DNA from: Endoryza foliicola | Lineage (GTDB): Bacteria > Bacteroidota > Bacteroidia > Chitinophagales > Chitinophagaceae | DNA length: 64,000 bases | Direction of reading: 5' to 3' | Assembly (NCBI GenBank): GCA_965226965.1 | Contig: OZ245715.1 | Location: 3,906,001-3,970,000 of the forward strand | Notes under the pieces: model-generated | Seen by the model: only the letters and a program-made list of their open reading frames with translations | Told to the model about the DNA's origin: nothing | Databases searched by the model: none | Program-made: the position numbers and the translations under genes | Part shown: positions 34,011-43,031 of the stretch, one piece after another | How positions within the stretch are numbered: the stretch's first letter is position 1 | Layout: each line of letters opens with the position of its first letter

Positions 34011-36455
34011 TTCCGTTCGCAAACTCTTCACCGGCTTCGCCACCGCAGCCTTCACCGCTTGGAAACTAATGGTTAGAAGTGCAATCACAAGCGCTCCGAT
34101 GCCACCTATCAGCGGCAACCACCAAACAATTTCAATGCGATACGCATAATCTTGTAACCACTGATGCATATAATACCAAGCCAGTGGTGTAGCAATGGCA
34201 AAGGCAATACCGATTAACAAAATGAATTCTTTCGTAAAAAGGTAGATGATGTTTCCGGTGCTCGCTCCTAATACTTTTCGAATACCTACTTCTTTCACCC
34301 GTTGCGCCGCCATGAAAGAAGCCAATCCATAAAGACCTAAGCAACTCAAGAAAATGGCAATAATGGCAAAAAGTTGATATAACTGCGCCAATTGCATTTC
34401 AGAACGATAAAAGCCATCTACCTTCTCATCTAAAAATTTGTATTCAAATACAAAATCAGGGATAGTTTCACTGAACAAGGCTTTAACTGCGGCCAAGGTT
34501 GCAGGTATATTAGTAGCCGTTAATTGAATGCCGGCCTGATTGTACATCGTGTTATTAGTGGTCATTACCAATGGAGCCACTTGATCTCTGAACGAGCGGT
34601 TATTAAAATCCTTCACCACACCCACCACTTCACAGTTGATCAATCCATTCCAAATACTCACTTTCTTACGAAGTACGTCTTCCGGATTCTTAATACCCAA
34701 GCTTCTCACAAAAGATTCGTTCACTACAAATTCTTGGGTATAACCAGATGGCTTTAGATTTCTACCGGCTACCAATTGTAAATGGTAAGTAGACAAGTAT
34801 TGATCGTCGGTAAACTTAGTGATGACTTTATAATCGGATTCTTTGGTGGCATTGTTGAATCGGAAACTAGTCCAGTTATCGGCTCCATCTTCAACCGGCG
34901 TATTGGAACTGAAACTTACCCCTTCTACCCCTTTAATGCTCATCAGTTTTCCTCTCAAATAATCGAGTCTGCTGATGCGCAAACTATCCACTCGAAATGG
35001 AATGTTTACCACTGCTTCTTTCTGAAATCCTAAAGGAGCATTCATGAAAAAATTCATCTGCTTCACAATCACCAAGGTTCCGATGATCAATGCCTGAGCA
35101 ATGATGAATTGAAACACCACCAACCCTCTACGCAGCGATAATCCTTTTCCAGAATTTACTTTAAACCGACTCTTCAAAGCTTCAATTGGATTGAAACGTG
35201 ACAGTACCAACGCTGCATAAAAACCCGCAAGCACTGTAACACTAATAGTTATTGCTAATAAGAATAATAAGGTTTGAACGCGGTCAACTATTTGCAACGA
35301 CAAAGACAGATTCAACAATTGATTGATATAAGGCAAGGTTAGCACTGTTAAAATGATGGCCAGTATAACTGCAAACAAAACCACCAAAAACGTTTCTACA
35401 ATAAATTGAATTTGCAACCGCGACTTGTTGCTGCCTAATACTTTCCGAACACCTACTTCCTTCGCGCGGTTCACAGCTTGAGCAGTAGAAAGATTGATAA
35501 AATTCACACAAGCGATCAAAAGTATGAATGCTGCGATCACCCACAACACATTGATCAATTGTTTGCTGATAGCGGTATTGCTAAAATTTCCGGCTTGCGT
35601 ATCGTAATGAACATCGGCAAGGGCCTGCAATTGATAAACGTCTTTATTATCGGCCGACTGAACTTTAGCAGCATAAGTGGCCAGCTCTTTATTGATTCCG
35701 GAAGCAGCCGTTTGCTCAGGTAATCGCACAAAGCAACTGAACCCTTGGTTGGTGCGATCGTTCCAATCGATCGACTTGTTCATCAAACTACCCGTGAATC
35801 CGGTACCATAAGCCACCAATGCTTTGAATTGGAAATCGGTATTGGCCGGAGGGTTCTCAAGAATTCCGGATACTTTCAACACTTCTGTTCCATGTTCAAA
35901 AACATAACCGCCTACTTGAATCTTAATGGTTTTATTCAGGGCTAGATGCCAATCGCCGAAATACTTTTCTGCCGTAGCTTTTGACAACAGCACATTATTA
36001 GGTTCTTGAAGGGAGGTATAAGTGCCTGCCAACAAAGGAAAATCGAATAGTTCGAAGAAACTCGGTTCTGTGAAGAAAACTCCTTTGGGTTCAATAAACT
36101 GTTGTAGGGTCTTGCCATTCTCATCTGTCACCAAAATCTGATCGTTGTTACTCGCGAAAATCGGTGTTACTTTTTCTATCTGGGGAAAGCTCGTCTTCAA
36201 GGCATTGGGCAAAGGAAAAGGAACATCTTTGCTAAAGGGGATATTGGCCGCATCCGAACTGCGATGCTCTGTTAATACACGGTAAACACGGCTGCGGTTA
36301 GCATGATAGGTATCGAAACTAGTTTGATATTGTATGATCACGAAAATCATCATACAAACAGCGATGCCAACTGTGAGTCCCGCCACATTGATGATGGTAT
36401 AATTGAGGTGGCGAACCAAGGTTCTAAAAGCCGTCTTGAAATAATTTCTCAGCAT
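34008..36455 (-). CDS. Dual-FtsX MacB-like ABC permease, 815 aa (permease 1)
   Basis: Start at ATG 36455 (MLRNYFKTAFRTLVRHLNY); the frame is open upstream to 36515 but the family N-terminus begins here. N-terminal helix (VAGLTVGIAVCMMIFVII), PCD domain, first FtsX block KEVGVRKVLGSNKSRLQ, second PCD-like domain, final block KEVGIRKVLGASTGNII ending AKPVKSLRTE. It is the first gene of the cluster, divergent from a sigma-54-type response regulator 381 nt away. It is separated from the adaptor by 115 nt containing an AT-rich repeat. Confidence 0.9.
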   Translation of the reverse strand: MLRNYFKTAFRTLVRHLNYTIINVAGLTVGIAVCMMIFVIIQYQTSFDTYHANRSRVYRVLTEHRSSDAANIPFSKDVPFPLPNALKTSFPQIEKVTPIFASNNDQILVTDENGKTLQQFIEPKGVFFTEPSFFELFDFPLLAGTYTSLQEPNNVLLSKATAEKYFGDWHLALNKTIKIQVGGYVFEHGTEVLKVSGILENPPANTDFQFKALVAYGTGFTGSLMNKSIDWNDRTNQGFSCFVRLPEQTAASGINKELATYAAKVQSADNKDVYQLQALADVHYDTQAGNFSNTAISKQLINVLWVIAAFILLIACVNFINLSTAQAVNRAKEVGVRKVLGSNKSRLQIQFIVETFLVVLFAVILAIILTVLTLPYINQLLNLSLSLQIVDRVQTLLFLLAITISVTVLAGFYAALVLSRFNPIEALKSRFKVNSGKGLSLRRGLVVFQFIIAQALIIGTLVIVKQMNFFMNAPLGFQKEAVVNIPFRVDSLRISRLDYLRGKLMSIKGVEGVSFSSNTPVEDGADNWTSFRFNNATKESDYKVITKFTDDQYLSTYHLQLVAGRNLKPSGYTQEFVVNESFVRSLGIKNPEDVLRKKVSIWNGLINCEVVGVVKDFNNRSFRDQVAPLVMTTNNTMYNQAGIQLTATNIPATLAAVKALFSETIPDFVFEYKFLDEKVDGFYRSEMQLAQLYQLFAIIAIFLSCLGLYGLASFMAAQRVKEVGIRKVLGASTGNIIYLFTKEFILLIGIAFAIATPLAWYYMHQWLQDYAYRIEIVWWLPLIGGIGALVIALLTISFQAVKAAVAKPVKSLRTE

Positions 36456-36836
36456 GGGTATTTTTTGTTCAGGTTCATGGCTGTGAAACATTGGGCTTTT
36501 CGAATGCTGTTCCAATTAAGTAACAACAACACATCCAAGCTTTTTTTAATCCGTTTTCGAAACCGTCCAATTGTTCCACAATACCTATACAAAACGCAAT
36601 GCCAAAAATCTATTCAACTGATAATCATTTACTTAGTTTCTACCAATTCGAAAAACTGTTCGGTTTTGATACAGTTATTGTTCGCTAGCGTTACACTACA
36701 CTGATTTCCAAATTTTTAGCACAAAAAAACGAGCACGAACAGTTGAAAGTAGTTACTTTGAAAAACTTTTGAACATGGAGCGATGCGTTTCGCGAATTCT
36801 TAGCGATCGTTGCTTAGCGGTAAAAGAAAAAGAAGC
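36456..36836. promoter_or_regulatory. Divergent control region of exporter cluster and NtrC-type regulator
   Basis: 381 bp without ORFs. No consensus -33/-7 pair is found toward the permease, which fits control by sigma-54. The only GG-N10-GC pattern on the minus strand that I found (GG at 36552-36551, GC at 36540-36539) has poor flanks (CGG rather than TGG, AAGC rather than TTGC). CCAATT occurs repeatedly (near 36512, 36567 and 36641), and CGCTAGCG is a palindrome near 36683. These are possible activator sites only. Confidence 0.3.
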
Positions 36837-38180
36837 ATGAGTTTAAAACAAGCGAGCATATTAGTAATTGATGATGATATCGACGTATTAACCGCCGTGC
36901 GTCTGCTATTAAAAACGGAAATCCAGAAAATAATCACTGAAAAGAACCCGGAACAAATTCAGTCCATTCTGGCCAAGAATAGTTTCGATATCGTACTACT
37001 CGACATGAACTTCAAAGCCTCTGTAAACACGGGCAATGAAGGATTGTACTGGTTGAAACAAATCAAAACCTGGGCACCGCAAACTTCGGTGATCATGATC
37101 ACGGCCTATGCCGATATCGAACTCGCTATTCGTTCTTTAAAAGAAGGCGCCTCCGATTTCATTGTAAAGCCTTGGCACAACGAAAAGTTGATCACAACAC
37201 TTACGGAACTTTATAAAAAGAAAACGCAACACTTGCATAGCTCGGCTTCCGATACCGGAGGTATGGTAGGCTCCAGCAAAGCCATGCAAGATATTTTCTA
37301 TAAAATAGACAAGATCGCCCCTACTGATGCCAATATCCTAATACTAGGCGAAAACGGCACCGGTAAGGATCTGGTAGCAAAAGCCATTCATGAGAAATCA
37401 CTTCGCGCAAGTCAATCATTTGTGAAAGTAGACGTGGGCGCTTTAACTGAGTCTTTATTTGAAAGCGAATTGTTTGGACATAAGAAAGGAGCATTTACAG
37501 ATGCGCGTGAAGATAGAACCGGACGATTTGAAGCGGCCAATAAAGGAACTTTGTTTTTAGATGAAATTGGAAACATCAGTTTGCAACAGCAAGCCAAGTT
37601 ACTAACAGCTTTGCAAAACCGACAAATCACAAGAATTGGTTCCAATCAAAACATCCCCATTGATATTCGTTTGATTTGTGCTACCAATCTGCCTTTGCAA
37701 GAATTGGCCAATGAAGCGCGCTTTCGGAAAGACTTGATCTACCGAATCAATACGGTTGAGATTGTATTGCCACCTTTGCGCCAAAGAAAAGAAGACATTG
37801 AAATACTGGCGAAGCATTTCTTGAAACTCTATGGAAATAAATACTTCAAGCCTGAAGTGAGTTTGAGCAATGAAGCGATTCGAAAACTAGAAACCTATCA
37901 TTTCCCCGGAAACATTCGGGAATTGCAATACATTATTGAGCGGGCCATTATTATGTCTGATTCTATGGAACTCAGTGGCGAAGATCTCATCTTCTCTCCC
38001 ATTGAATCGGCGCCAATAGAAGAAAACGGAGAATTCGAAAACAGCAAACTCAGCACCATTGAGAAGAACACGATATTAAAAGTGATTGAAAAGAACAACG
38101 GCAATATCACCAAAGCAGCGAAGGAATTGGGCATTACCAGAACAGCGTTGTACAGAAGACTCAACAAATATGATCTCTAA
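36837..38180 (+). CDS. Sigma-54-dependent response regulator (NtrC family)
   Basis: 447 aa from ATG 36837 (MSLKQASILVIDDD); an in-frame TTG upstream is not family-like. Receiver domain with DDD at 12-14, phospho-acceptor Asp56 (VLLDMNF) and Lys near 107 (FIVKPW). AAA+ domain with Walker A GENGTGKD (about 171), the sigma-54-contacting loop GAFTDA (about 218) and Walker B GTLFLDEIG. The C-terminal Fis-type HTH ends NGNITKAAKELGITRTALYR. It activates sigma-54 promoters when phosphorylated by the kinase encoded next. The likely target is the divergent exporter cluster. Confidence 0.94.
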   Translation: MSLKQASILVIDDDIDVLTAVRLLLKTEIQKIITEKNPEQIQSILAKNSFDIVLLDMNFKASVNTGNEGLYWLKQIKTWAPQTSVIMITAYADIELAIRSLKEGASDFIVKPWHNEKLITTLTELYKKKTQHLHSSASDTGGMVGSSKAMQDIFYKIDKIAPTDANILILGENGTGKDLVAKAIHEKSLRASQSFVKVDVGALTESLFESELFGHKKGAFTDAREDRTGRFEAANKGTLFLDEIGNISLQQQAKLLTALQNRQITRIGSNQNIPIDIRLICATNLPLQELANEARFRKDLIYRINTVEIVLPPLRQRKEDIEILAKHFLKLYGNKYFKPEVSLSNEAIRKLETYHFPGNIRELQYIIERAIIMSDSMELSGEDLIFSPIESAPIEENGEFENSKLSTIEKNTILKVIEKNNGNITKAAKELGITRTALYRRLNKYDL

Positions 38181-39510
38181 CAAACGACCATCAGGCTTCA
38201 CTATACTTATCAAAGTAATCTTACTCACCATTACTTTGCTCACCGCTTCTTTTCTGTTTGTAAAAGGATGGTATGTGTATGAATTGATCGTTGTACCGAT
38301 TATTATCTTTCAAATTGTTGATTTCTATCGTTTTCACAACAAAGCGCAGCGGGAAGTGGAAGACTTTGTGCAGTCGGTGCACTACCGAGATTTTTCGAGA
38401 AGCTTCAATGTAAAGCAGGCGCCCACTGAATTACAGCCCTTAAGAAGGGGATTCAACGATATCAATTCTGCATTCAAATTAATTACGAAAGAAAAAGAAA
38501 CCCAGTATCAGTATTTACAGAACATTTTGGAATTGGTTGATACCGGCATCTTATCATATGAGTTGGAAACCGGAGAAGTATTGTGGATGAATGAAACCTT
38601 GAAAAAACTCTTGAACATTCCTTATTTAAAGACCATCCAGAGTTTGGAACGAAGAGATGAAACGCTTTATCAAGACATTATTAATTTGAAAGCGGGAAAT
38701 AATATCGTAACTGTTATTCATCACGATAAAACCACGCTGAAAATTCTATTATCGGCCACTTCTTTTCAAACCGGTGATCAGAAATACAAATTGATTGCCT
38801 TTCAAAATGTAAATGAGGCATTGGATGAAACCGAGTCGAAAGCTTGGCAAAAGCTCTTGAGTGTGATGACGCACGAGATCATGAACTCGGTTGCACCCAT
38901 TTCTTCTTTGGCAGGCACTTTGCAAAACAGATTGCAACAAAGTGAGTCGGAATTAGACGAATCGAGTCGCGAAGATTTAGAATTAGGCATATCCACTATT
39001 AAGAAACGCAGCGATGGATTATTGAAGTTTACGGAAACCTATCGCAGTTTAAACAAGATCACAAAAGCCGATGTGTCGAAAGTATTTGTGCACGAATTAT
39101 TTGACAATATTCAGCGGCTGATGCATCCTACGCTGCTGCAAAAGAACATTGAATTAGAAATCATCTTAAAAGATCCGCTGCTCACCATTGAAGTCGACAT
39201 CAATTTAATAGAGCAAGTGCTCATCAATTTGCTCACCAATGCCATTGATGCGGTAAAAGAGCGTGCCGGTGCGAAAATTGTATTGCAAGCCCAGCAGGAA
39301 AACAAGAAAGTGCAGCTCAAAGTCATCGACAATGGCGCCGGCATCCCCGCCGAAATCGCCGACAAAATTTTCATCCCCTTCTTCTCCACCAAAAAAAGCG
39401 GCTCCGGCATCGGCCTTAGTCTCTGCAAACAAATCATGCTCATCCACCGCGGCACCATTCAAGTGAATTCGAAAGAGGGTGAGGGAACGGTGTTTACCTT
39501 AGTGTTTTAA
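38170..39510 (+). CDS. Sensor histidine kinase partner of the NtrC-type regulator
   Basis: 446 aa from ATG 38170, overlapping the regulator gene by 11 nt, so translational coupling is likely. Two membrane helices near the N-terminus (ILIKVILLTITLLTASFLF; VYELIVVPIIIFQIV) with almost no periplasmic loop suggest a signal sensed in or near the membrane. A PAS-like region (about 125-220) precedes the H-box MTHEIMNSVAPI (His about 235). N-box LINLLTNAIDAV, G1 VIDNGAGIP, F-box IPFFSTKKSG and G2 GSGIGLSLC are intact. It is probably specific for the adjacent regulator. Confidence 0.93.
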   Translation: MISNKRPSGFTILIKVILLTITLLTASFLFVKGWYVYELIVVPIIIFQIVDFYRFHNKAQREVEDFVQSVHYRDFSRSFNVKQAPTELQPLRRGFNDINSAFKLITKEKETQYQYLQNILELVDTGILSYELETGEVLWMNETLKKLLNIPYLKTIQSLERRDETLYQDIINLKAGNNIVTVIHHDKTTLKILLSATSFQTGDQKYKLIAFQNVNEALDETESKAWQKLLSVMTHEIMNSVAPISSLAGTLQNRLQQSESELDESSREDLELGISTIKKRSDGLLKFTETYRSLNKITKADVSKVFVHELFDNIQRLMHPTLLQKNIELEIILKDPLLTIEVDINLIEQVLINLLTNAIDAVKERAGAKIVLQAQQENKKVQLKVIDNGAGIPAEIADKIFIPFFSTKKSGSGIGLSLCKQIMLIHRGTIQVNSKEGEGTVFTLVF

Positions 39511-39592
39511 ATTTTAGACGCAGAGGGAGTATTAAAGTTTATTTGTCTGAGAGTAGAGCAGAGTCGCAAAGCAACGCAGAGTCATATCAAAA

Positions 39593-39700
39593 TCGTTGCG
39601 AAACGTTGCGTCCTTTGTTCCGTTGCGGTAGAGTAAACTCTGGCACCTTCAACCTGCAAAAAAACTCCGCGACTCTCCTTCCCTCCTTCCCTCCGCGATG
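39593..39700 (+). repeat. Solitary arm of family D repeat
   Basis: CGTTGCGAAACGTTGCG, then GTTGCGGTAGAGTAAA and CTCCGCGACTCTCC...CCCTCCGCGATG match the right arm of the inverted repeat at 22105-22226, including block order and spacing. It lies between the convergent kinase and DoxX-like genes. Confidence 0.65.
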
Positions 39701-39710
39701 AAAATCCTCC

Positions 39711-40124
39711 CTATCCAATCATCCTCCCATCCCTCGCCACATACTTCGCAAACCCCAACAAAGCACCTGTCACCATAATATTCCGAAACACATTCACCAT
39801 CTCCAGCTCTCTCTCACGAGCCATGGTACTCATCATCGCAGCATCGATCTCAGTACCCATTGCTCTCGGCAAATGAACGAGGAAAGCCATCAACAGTACA
39901 TACACTGCCATGGAGGTATAAGCCAGCTTATCGTATTTCCCGATCACAGCACTAATGATAAACAATACAATACATACCAGCGTGAAATAATTCCAGAAAT
40001 AAGGAGCGGGCAAAAATTTTGGCACAAAGGAAGCCCCCACATCGGGTTTACCCAAATGCAATCCAACATATAATAAGAAACTCAAGGGAAATACATAACG
40101 TCCCAATTCAAGAATGCGGTCCAT
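39711..40124 (-). CDS. Small four-helix membrane protein (DoxX-like)
   Basis: 137 aa with about four hydrophobic helices: VFPLSFLLYVGLHLG, FWNYFTLVCIVLFIISAVIG, LAYTSMAVYVLLMAFLVHL and FRNIMVTGALLGFAKYV. Size and helix layout fit the DoxX-like family of small integral-membrane proteins, whose roles are poorly known (redox or quinone-linked in some cases). It lies 31 nt downstream of the YCII gene and behind a Crp/Fnr-type regulator on the same strand. Confidence 0.6.
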   Translation of the reverse strand: MDRILELGRYVFPLSFLLYVGLHLGKPDVGASFVPKFLPAPYFWNYFTLVCIVLFIISAVIGKYDKLAYTSMAVYVLLMAFLVHLPRAMGTEIDAAMMSTMARERELEMVNVFRNIMVTGALLGFAKYVARDGRMIG

Positions 40125-40155
40125 AAATTAGTTTTTTGTAGTTAAAAGAAGAAGA

Positions 40156-40497
40156 TTAAAGTTCAAATGGAATAACCGGCCGTACTTCCACCTGTCCGCC
40201 CATATGAACAATTGGACAAGAAGCAGCGAGAGCCTTCGCCTCTTGAATATCACCTGCCTTAATTGTAAGGAATCCAATCGTTTCAAAAGCTTGAGAAGCA
40301 ATGTTACTGTCAGAACCGTATCGACCTACAAAGCTCTTCTCAGGAGCAAGTCGCTGCGTACCTTGAAATTTACCTTGCGCCGCGATACCGCCAATATAAT
40401 TTTGCCAAGACTGTTCAATTTCGGCTAGTTGTGCGGGACTCAAATCAACCGGACTTTCCATCACCGGAGCATGAAAAAATAATACAAACTGTTCCAT
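40156..40497 (-). CDS. YCII-related (DGPF-type) domain protein
   Basis: 113 aa. Begins EQFVLFFHAPVM, with a C-terminal half reading IGFLTIKAGDIQEAKALAASCPIVHMGGQVEVRPV, the ferredoxin-like YCII/DGPF pattern ending in EVRP. Such proteins are small alpha/beta dimers often encoded near regulators or ECF sigma factors; no reaction is established. It is probably co-transcribed with the DoxX-like gene. The Crp/Fnr gene lies 71 nt upstream on the same strand. Confidence 0.75.
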   Translation of the reverse strand: MEQFVLFFHAPVMESPVDLSPAQLAEIEQSWQNYIGGIAAQGKFQGTQRLAPEKSFVGRYGSDSNIASQAFETIGFLTIKAGDIQEAKALAASCPIVHMGGQVEVRPVIPFEL

Positions 40498-40568
40498 AAC
40501 ATTCGTTTTTGTGATAAATAATTTTCACAAAGAACTGAAGTACGAAATCAAATAGTGATGACAAAAGT

Positions 40569-41138
40569 CTACATTTTACTTTTCAGCCTACTGTACACAT
40601 CTTTATTGATGCCAAGGTAGGAAGCCAATACTTTGCTAGACACACGGGTAAGAAGTTGGGGTCTATTTTCATACAGCCATTTCATTCGCTCCACGGCTGA
40701 AAGCGACACGAAGGTATTAAGTCGATAAACGGAATTTAGATACGAAGCTTCAAGCACTTGTCGGTAGAACATTTCAAAAGGCGGGACTGTTTTTACCAAA
40801 CGCTCAAAATCGGGCTTTTCAATCACCAATAATTTTGAAGGCTCCAGGGCTCGGATGGTTTCGATTGCAGGCTTGCCCGTAGTAAAGCTAGTCAGTTCGC
40901 TGCACCAATTATCTTCGATCATCACATCGCGCGTCGTTTCATTCATTTCAGCATCGTAAGTAAACAACTGTAAGCATCCTTCCACAGTAAAAAAAACTTG
41001 CGTACAGCGCTTTCCCATTTCCAGCAGCACTTCATTCTTCTTCACCTCCATCGGCCGAAACGCCTCCAGCACAATATCCAAGCTCACCAAATTGGTGCCT
41101 GCTCTAGCAACGATATGTTCTCGGAGTTTTTCGATCAT
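40569..41138 (-). CDS. Crp/Fnr-family transcription regulator
   Basis: 189 aa. N-terminal cyclic-nucleotide-binding-type beta-roll (VLLEMGKRCTQVFFTVEGCLQLF), a long dimer helix (SAVERMKWLYENRPQLL) and a short C-terminal HTH (VSSKVLASYLGINKDVYSRLKS). The short HTH with no wing beyond it is usual in this Bacteroidota subgroup. No Cys cluster for an Fe-S centre is visible, so oxygen sensing of the Fnr type is unlikely. The nearby YCII and DoxX-like genes are plausible targets. Confidence 0.85.
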   Translation of the reverse strand: MIEKLREHIVARAGTNLVSLDIVLEAFRPMEVKKNEVLLEMGKRCTQVFFTVEGCLQLFTYDAEMNETTRDVMIEDNWCSELTSFTTGKPAIETIRALEPSKLLVIEKPDFERLVKTVPPFEMFYRQVLEASYLNSVYRLNTFVSLSAVERMKWLYENRPQLLTRVSSKVLASYLGINKDVYSRLKSKM

Positions 41139-41327
41139 GGCAGGTGTAAGTTACAGGGAAAACGTAAATCCACCGAGATTAAGTCCTATGGAAATACACT
41201 TTTGTGCCTTTCCAGTATAAAAATCAGAAAAACACTAACTAGGATTTCGCAGTGTCAAAAATCAACTATTTTTCGTATATTCCTTACCGATTCTAAATCA
41301 GAACTGAATTACTAAAAGAAGTTAGTT

Positions 41328-41966
41328 ATGCTAGTTGAAAAATTACATTGTCAAGATCAGCACTCAATAAGAGCATTTACTCATTTTTTAAGTTATCTTC
41401 CAAATCGCTGTAATCCTTCCGGTGAGTACATTCAAAATCGAAAAGAAGTATTCAATATGCAAGCCGGCAATTATAGTAATAACGTACTTTCGCTTTTTCA
41501 AAGTGAGCTTTCTAATCTATTAGGTAAACTAAAGGGAGAATTCCATTTGATCCCCATTCCAGCCGAAACACAGGCAAAAAGAGAACGCAAATATTTTAAA
41601 CTGTGCGAAGAACTATCAACTATACCAAGAATTCACTTTGATCCATCATTAATGATACAGACACAACCAATTCCAGACCTCACAAACTCCGATAAATTCC
41701 TAGATGAAATTTCAGATTTTTGGAAACTTGGTGACATTAGTGGGAAGAATATTTTTTTCATAGGAGATTTATATTCTTATGGATACTTGCACTTGAAGAT
41801 TTCCGATGAACTATACAACAAGTGCAATACATTTTATACACTTTACTTAGCTCGAACAGCACAGAATTTCGAGAATGGAAAAGCTGTGTTTTACACATCT
41901 CATTATTATTTTATAAGACCCGAACCCTTTCCATATTTTAAGCAGTTTGACGCATTAATGATCTGA
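41328..41966 (+). CDS. Hypothetical protein, 212 aa
   Basis: Not recognised. It starts at ATG 41328 (MLVEKLHCQDQHSIRAF); a later in-frame ATG at 41457 (MQAGNYSNNVLSLF) is possible. No signal peptide or membrane helix; mixed alpha/beta with aromatic-rich stretches (DISGKNIFFIGDLYSYGYL; FYTSHYYFIRPEPFPYF). It is followed 17 nt later by a receiver-only protein on the same strand, so the two may form a unit in which this protein is the receiver's partner. That pairing is inference from spacing only. Confidence 0.55.
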   Translation: MLVEKLHCQDQHSIRAFTHFLSYLPNRCNPSGEYIQNRKEVFNMQAGNYSNNVLSLFQSELSNLLGKLKGEFHLIPIPAETQAKRERKYFKLCEELSTIPRIHFDPSLMIQTQPIPDLTNSDKFLDEISDFWKLGDISGKNIFFIGDLYSYGYLHLKISDELYNKCNTFYTLYLARTAQNFENGKAVFYTSHYYFIRPEPFPYFKQFDALMI

Positions 41967-41983
41967 ACTTCAAAAAGTCAAAA

Positions 41984-42376
41984 ATGAAGATTGTAAGCGT
42001 AACAACCCATGATTTCTTTGCTCTTGCACAGAAATCTATACTTGAAGAGGGCTTCAAATCAGTCGATTTTATTCATTTTAAAACAACCGAAGATGCTTTA
42101 AAATTTGTACTCGATTCGCTTGATAAAGGCTCAGAGATAGACCTCTTTATTACGGATTTCCAAACAAAGAAATTAAATGGAATAACTCTTGCTAAGATAA
42201 TCAGACTGATTCAAACCGAAGTTAACTGGAACTTCCCTATCTTAATATATAGTATTCTTGATGTCCCAGAACAATACTATTTCGACTTCAACAGCGAAAA
42301 TATTAAATACCTCACTACAAAGCATACAATAAAAGAGCTTTTGGAAATAGTGAATAATATGCGGTCTATAAAGTAA
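41984..42376 (+). CDS. Stand-alone response-regulator receiver domain
   Basis: 130 aa, a receiver domain with no output domain. Phospho-acceptor Asp58 lies in DLFITDFQTKKLNG, the conserved Ser/Thr position is Ser90 (ILIYS) and Lys113 lies in YLTTKHTIKELLEIV. The N-terminal acidic pair is weak (only Asp10 in TTHDFF), which could reduce metal binding. Such proteins act as phospho-relay shuttles or bind partners directly. No kinase is adjacent; the nearest is the NtrC-partner kinase at 38170. Confidence 0.78.
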   Translation: MKIVSVTTHDFFALAQKSILEEGFKSVDFIHFKTTEDALKFVLDSLDKGSEIDLFITDFQTKKLNGITLAKIIRLIQTEVNWNFPILIYSILDVPEQYYFDFNSENIKYLTTKHTIKELLEIVNNMRSIK

Positions 42377-42702
42377 TCCAATTGGTAGTTAATTAACGAA
42401 AAATCCATCCGAATTTTAATGTAAACTACTACAGCTCTACAGAATGACGAGAGGGAGCTGCTTTGGCTGTGCGGTGCTGAGGTTGGCGAAAAGAACGGAG
42501 GCGAAATGCAGTGAAGGATAGTGTACAGAGTGAAGCGAAGCGGAATGAACGAAAAGCCTCAACGAAATAGAGATGAAGTGAATGAACCTACCGCAAGCAC
42601 ATGGCCATAAATCAACTCATGATTTACTTATTACTACACCGCTGAAAGGGTGGCAGGGTGTGGTGGGTCGTCGGGTGTGGTGCGTTGGCAGAAAGACAGC
42701 TA

Positions 42703-42720
42703 CATCCCGTTGTCGGGATG
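42703..42720. repeat. Hairpin CATCCCG-TTGT-CGGGATG
   Basis: Perfect 7-bp stem with a 4-nt loop and no T-run, so not an obvious terminator. It is the first of a series of palindromes. The stretch 42377-42702 before it holds no supportable ORF and is unusually purine- and G-rich. Confidence 0.6.
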
Positions 42721-42733
42721 CTGTTGTGTTGGC

Positions 42734-42840
42734 TACTTAACATAATGGCGACATATATGACAGCCACTGCGTTGGCATGCTTGCATAAGCGTGGGGTGGC
42801 TGTGCGAAGCGAACACATAAGACCGCATTATGTTTAAGTA
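42734..42840. repeat. Large bulged palindrome A (attC-like fold)
   Basis: Outer arms TACTTAACATAATGGCG (42734-42750) and CGCATTATGTTTAAGTA (42824-42840) are complementary except for two single-base bulges. Inner arms ACAGCCAC (42760-42767) and GTGGCTGT (42796-42803) nest inside. The left arm contains ACTTAAC, a match to the integron R'' consensus RYYYAAC. The right arm has GTTTAAGT, one base longer than GTTRRRY. No integrase gene is in the window. Confidence 0.6.
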
Positions 42841-42845
42841 TGCTT

Positions 42846-43020
42846 CCGCCATTTTTTATACTGGAATAAGCGAAACGGTGGTGGTGGTTGGATTGTAGCG
42901 GCTTTTTGTTGCTATGCTTGGGTTGGCTTGGCTCTTTGGCTGTGCAGCCAAGCGGAACAGGCAATGTGCCAAAAGCGTGGGGAGCATAGCCACAAAAAGT
43001 ATGACAGTTAAAAATGGCGG
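42846..43020. repeat. Large nested palindrome B
   Basis: Three concentric inverted repeats: CCGCCATTTTT (42846-42856) with AAAAATGGCGG (43010-43020), perfect; CTTTTTGTTGCTATGCT (42902-42918) with AGCATAGCCACAAAAAG (42983-42999), 16 of 17; and the apex TTGGCTG-TG-CAGCCAA (42936-42951), perfect. It would fold into a long interrupted hairpin. Confidence 0.65.
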
Positions 43021-43031
43021 CAACACCATAG

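Noticed and set aside
22234..36455. Bacteriocin or lantibiotic export locus
   Set aside because: No precursor peptide, modification enzyme or peptidase-fused ATPase is present; the papain-like protease at 43213 is far away and lacks transporter domains.
36539..36552. Sigma-54 promoter for the exporter cluster
   Set aside because: Only the GG-N10-GC spacing fits; the bases around both boxes do not match TGGCAC / TTGCA well enough to call it.
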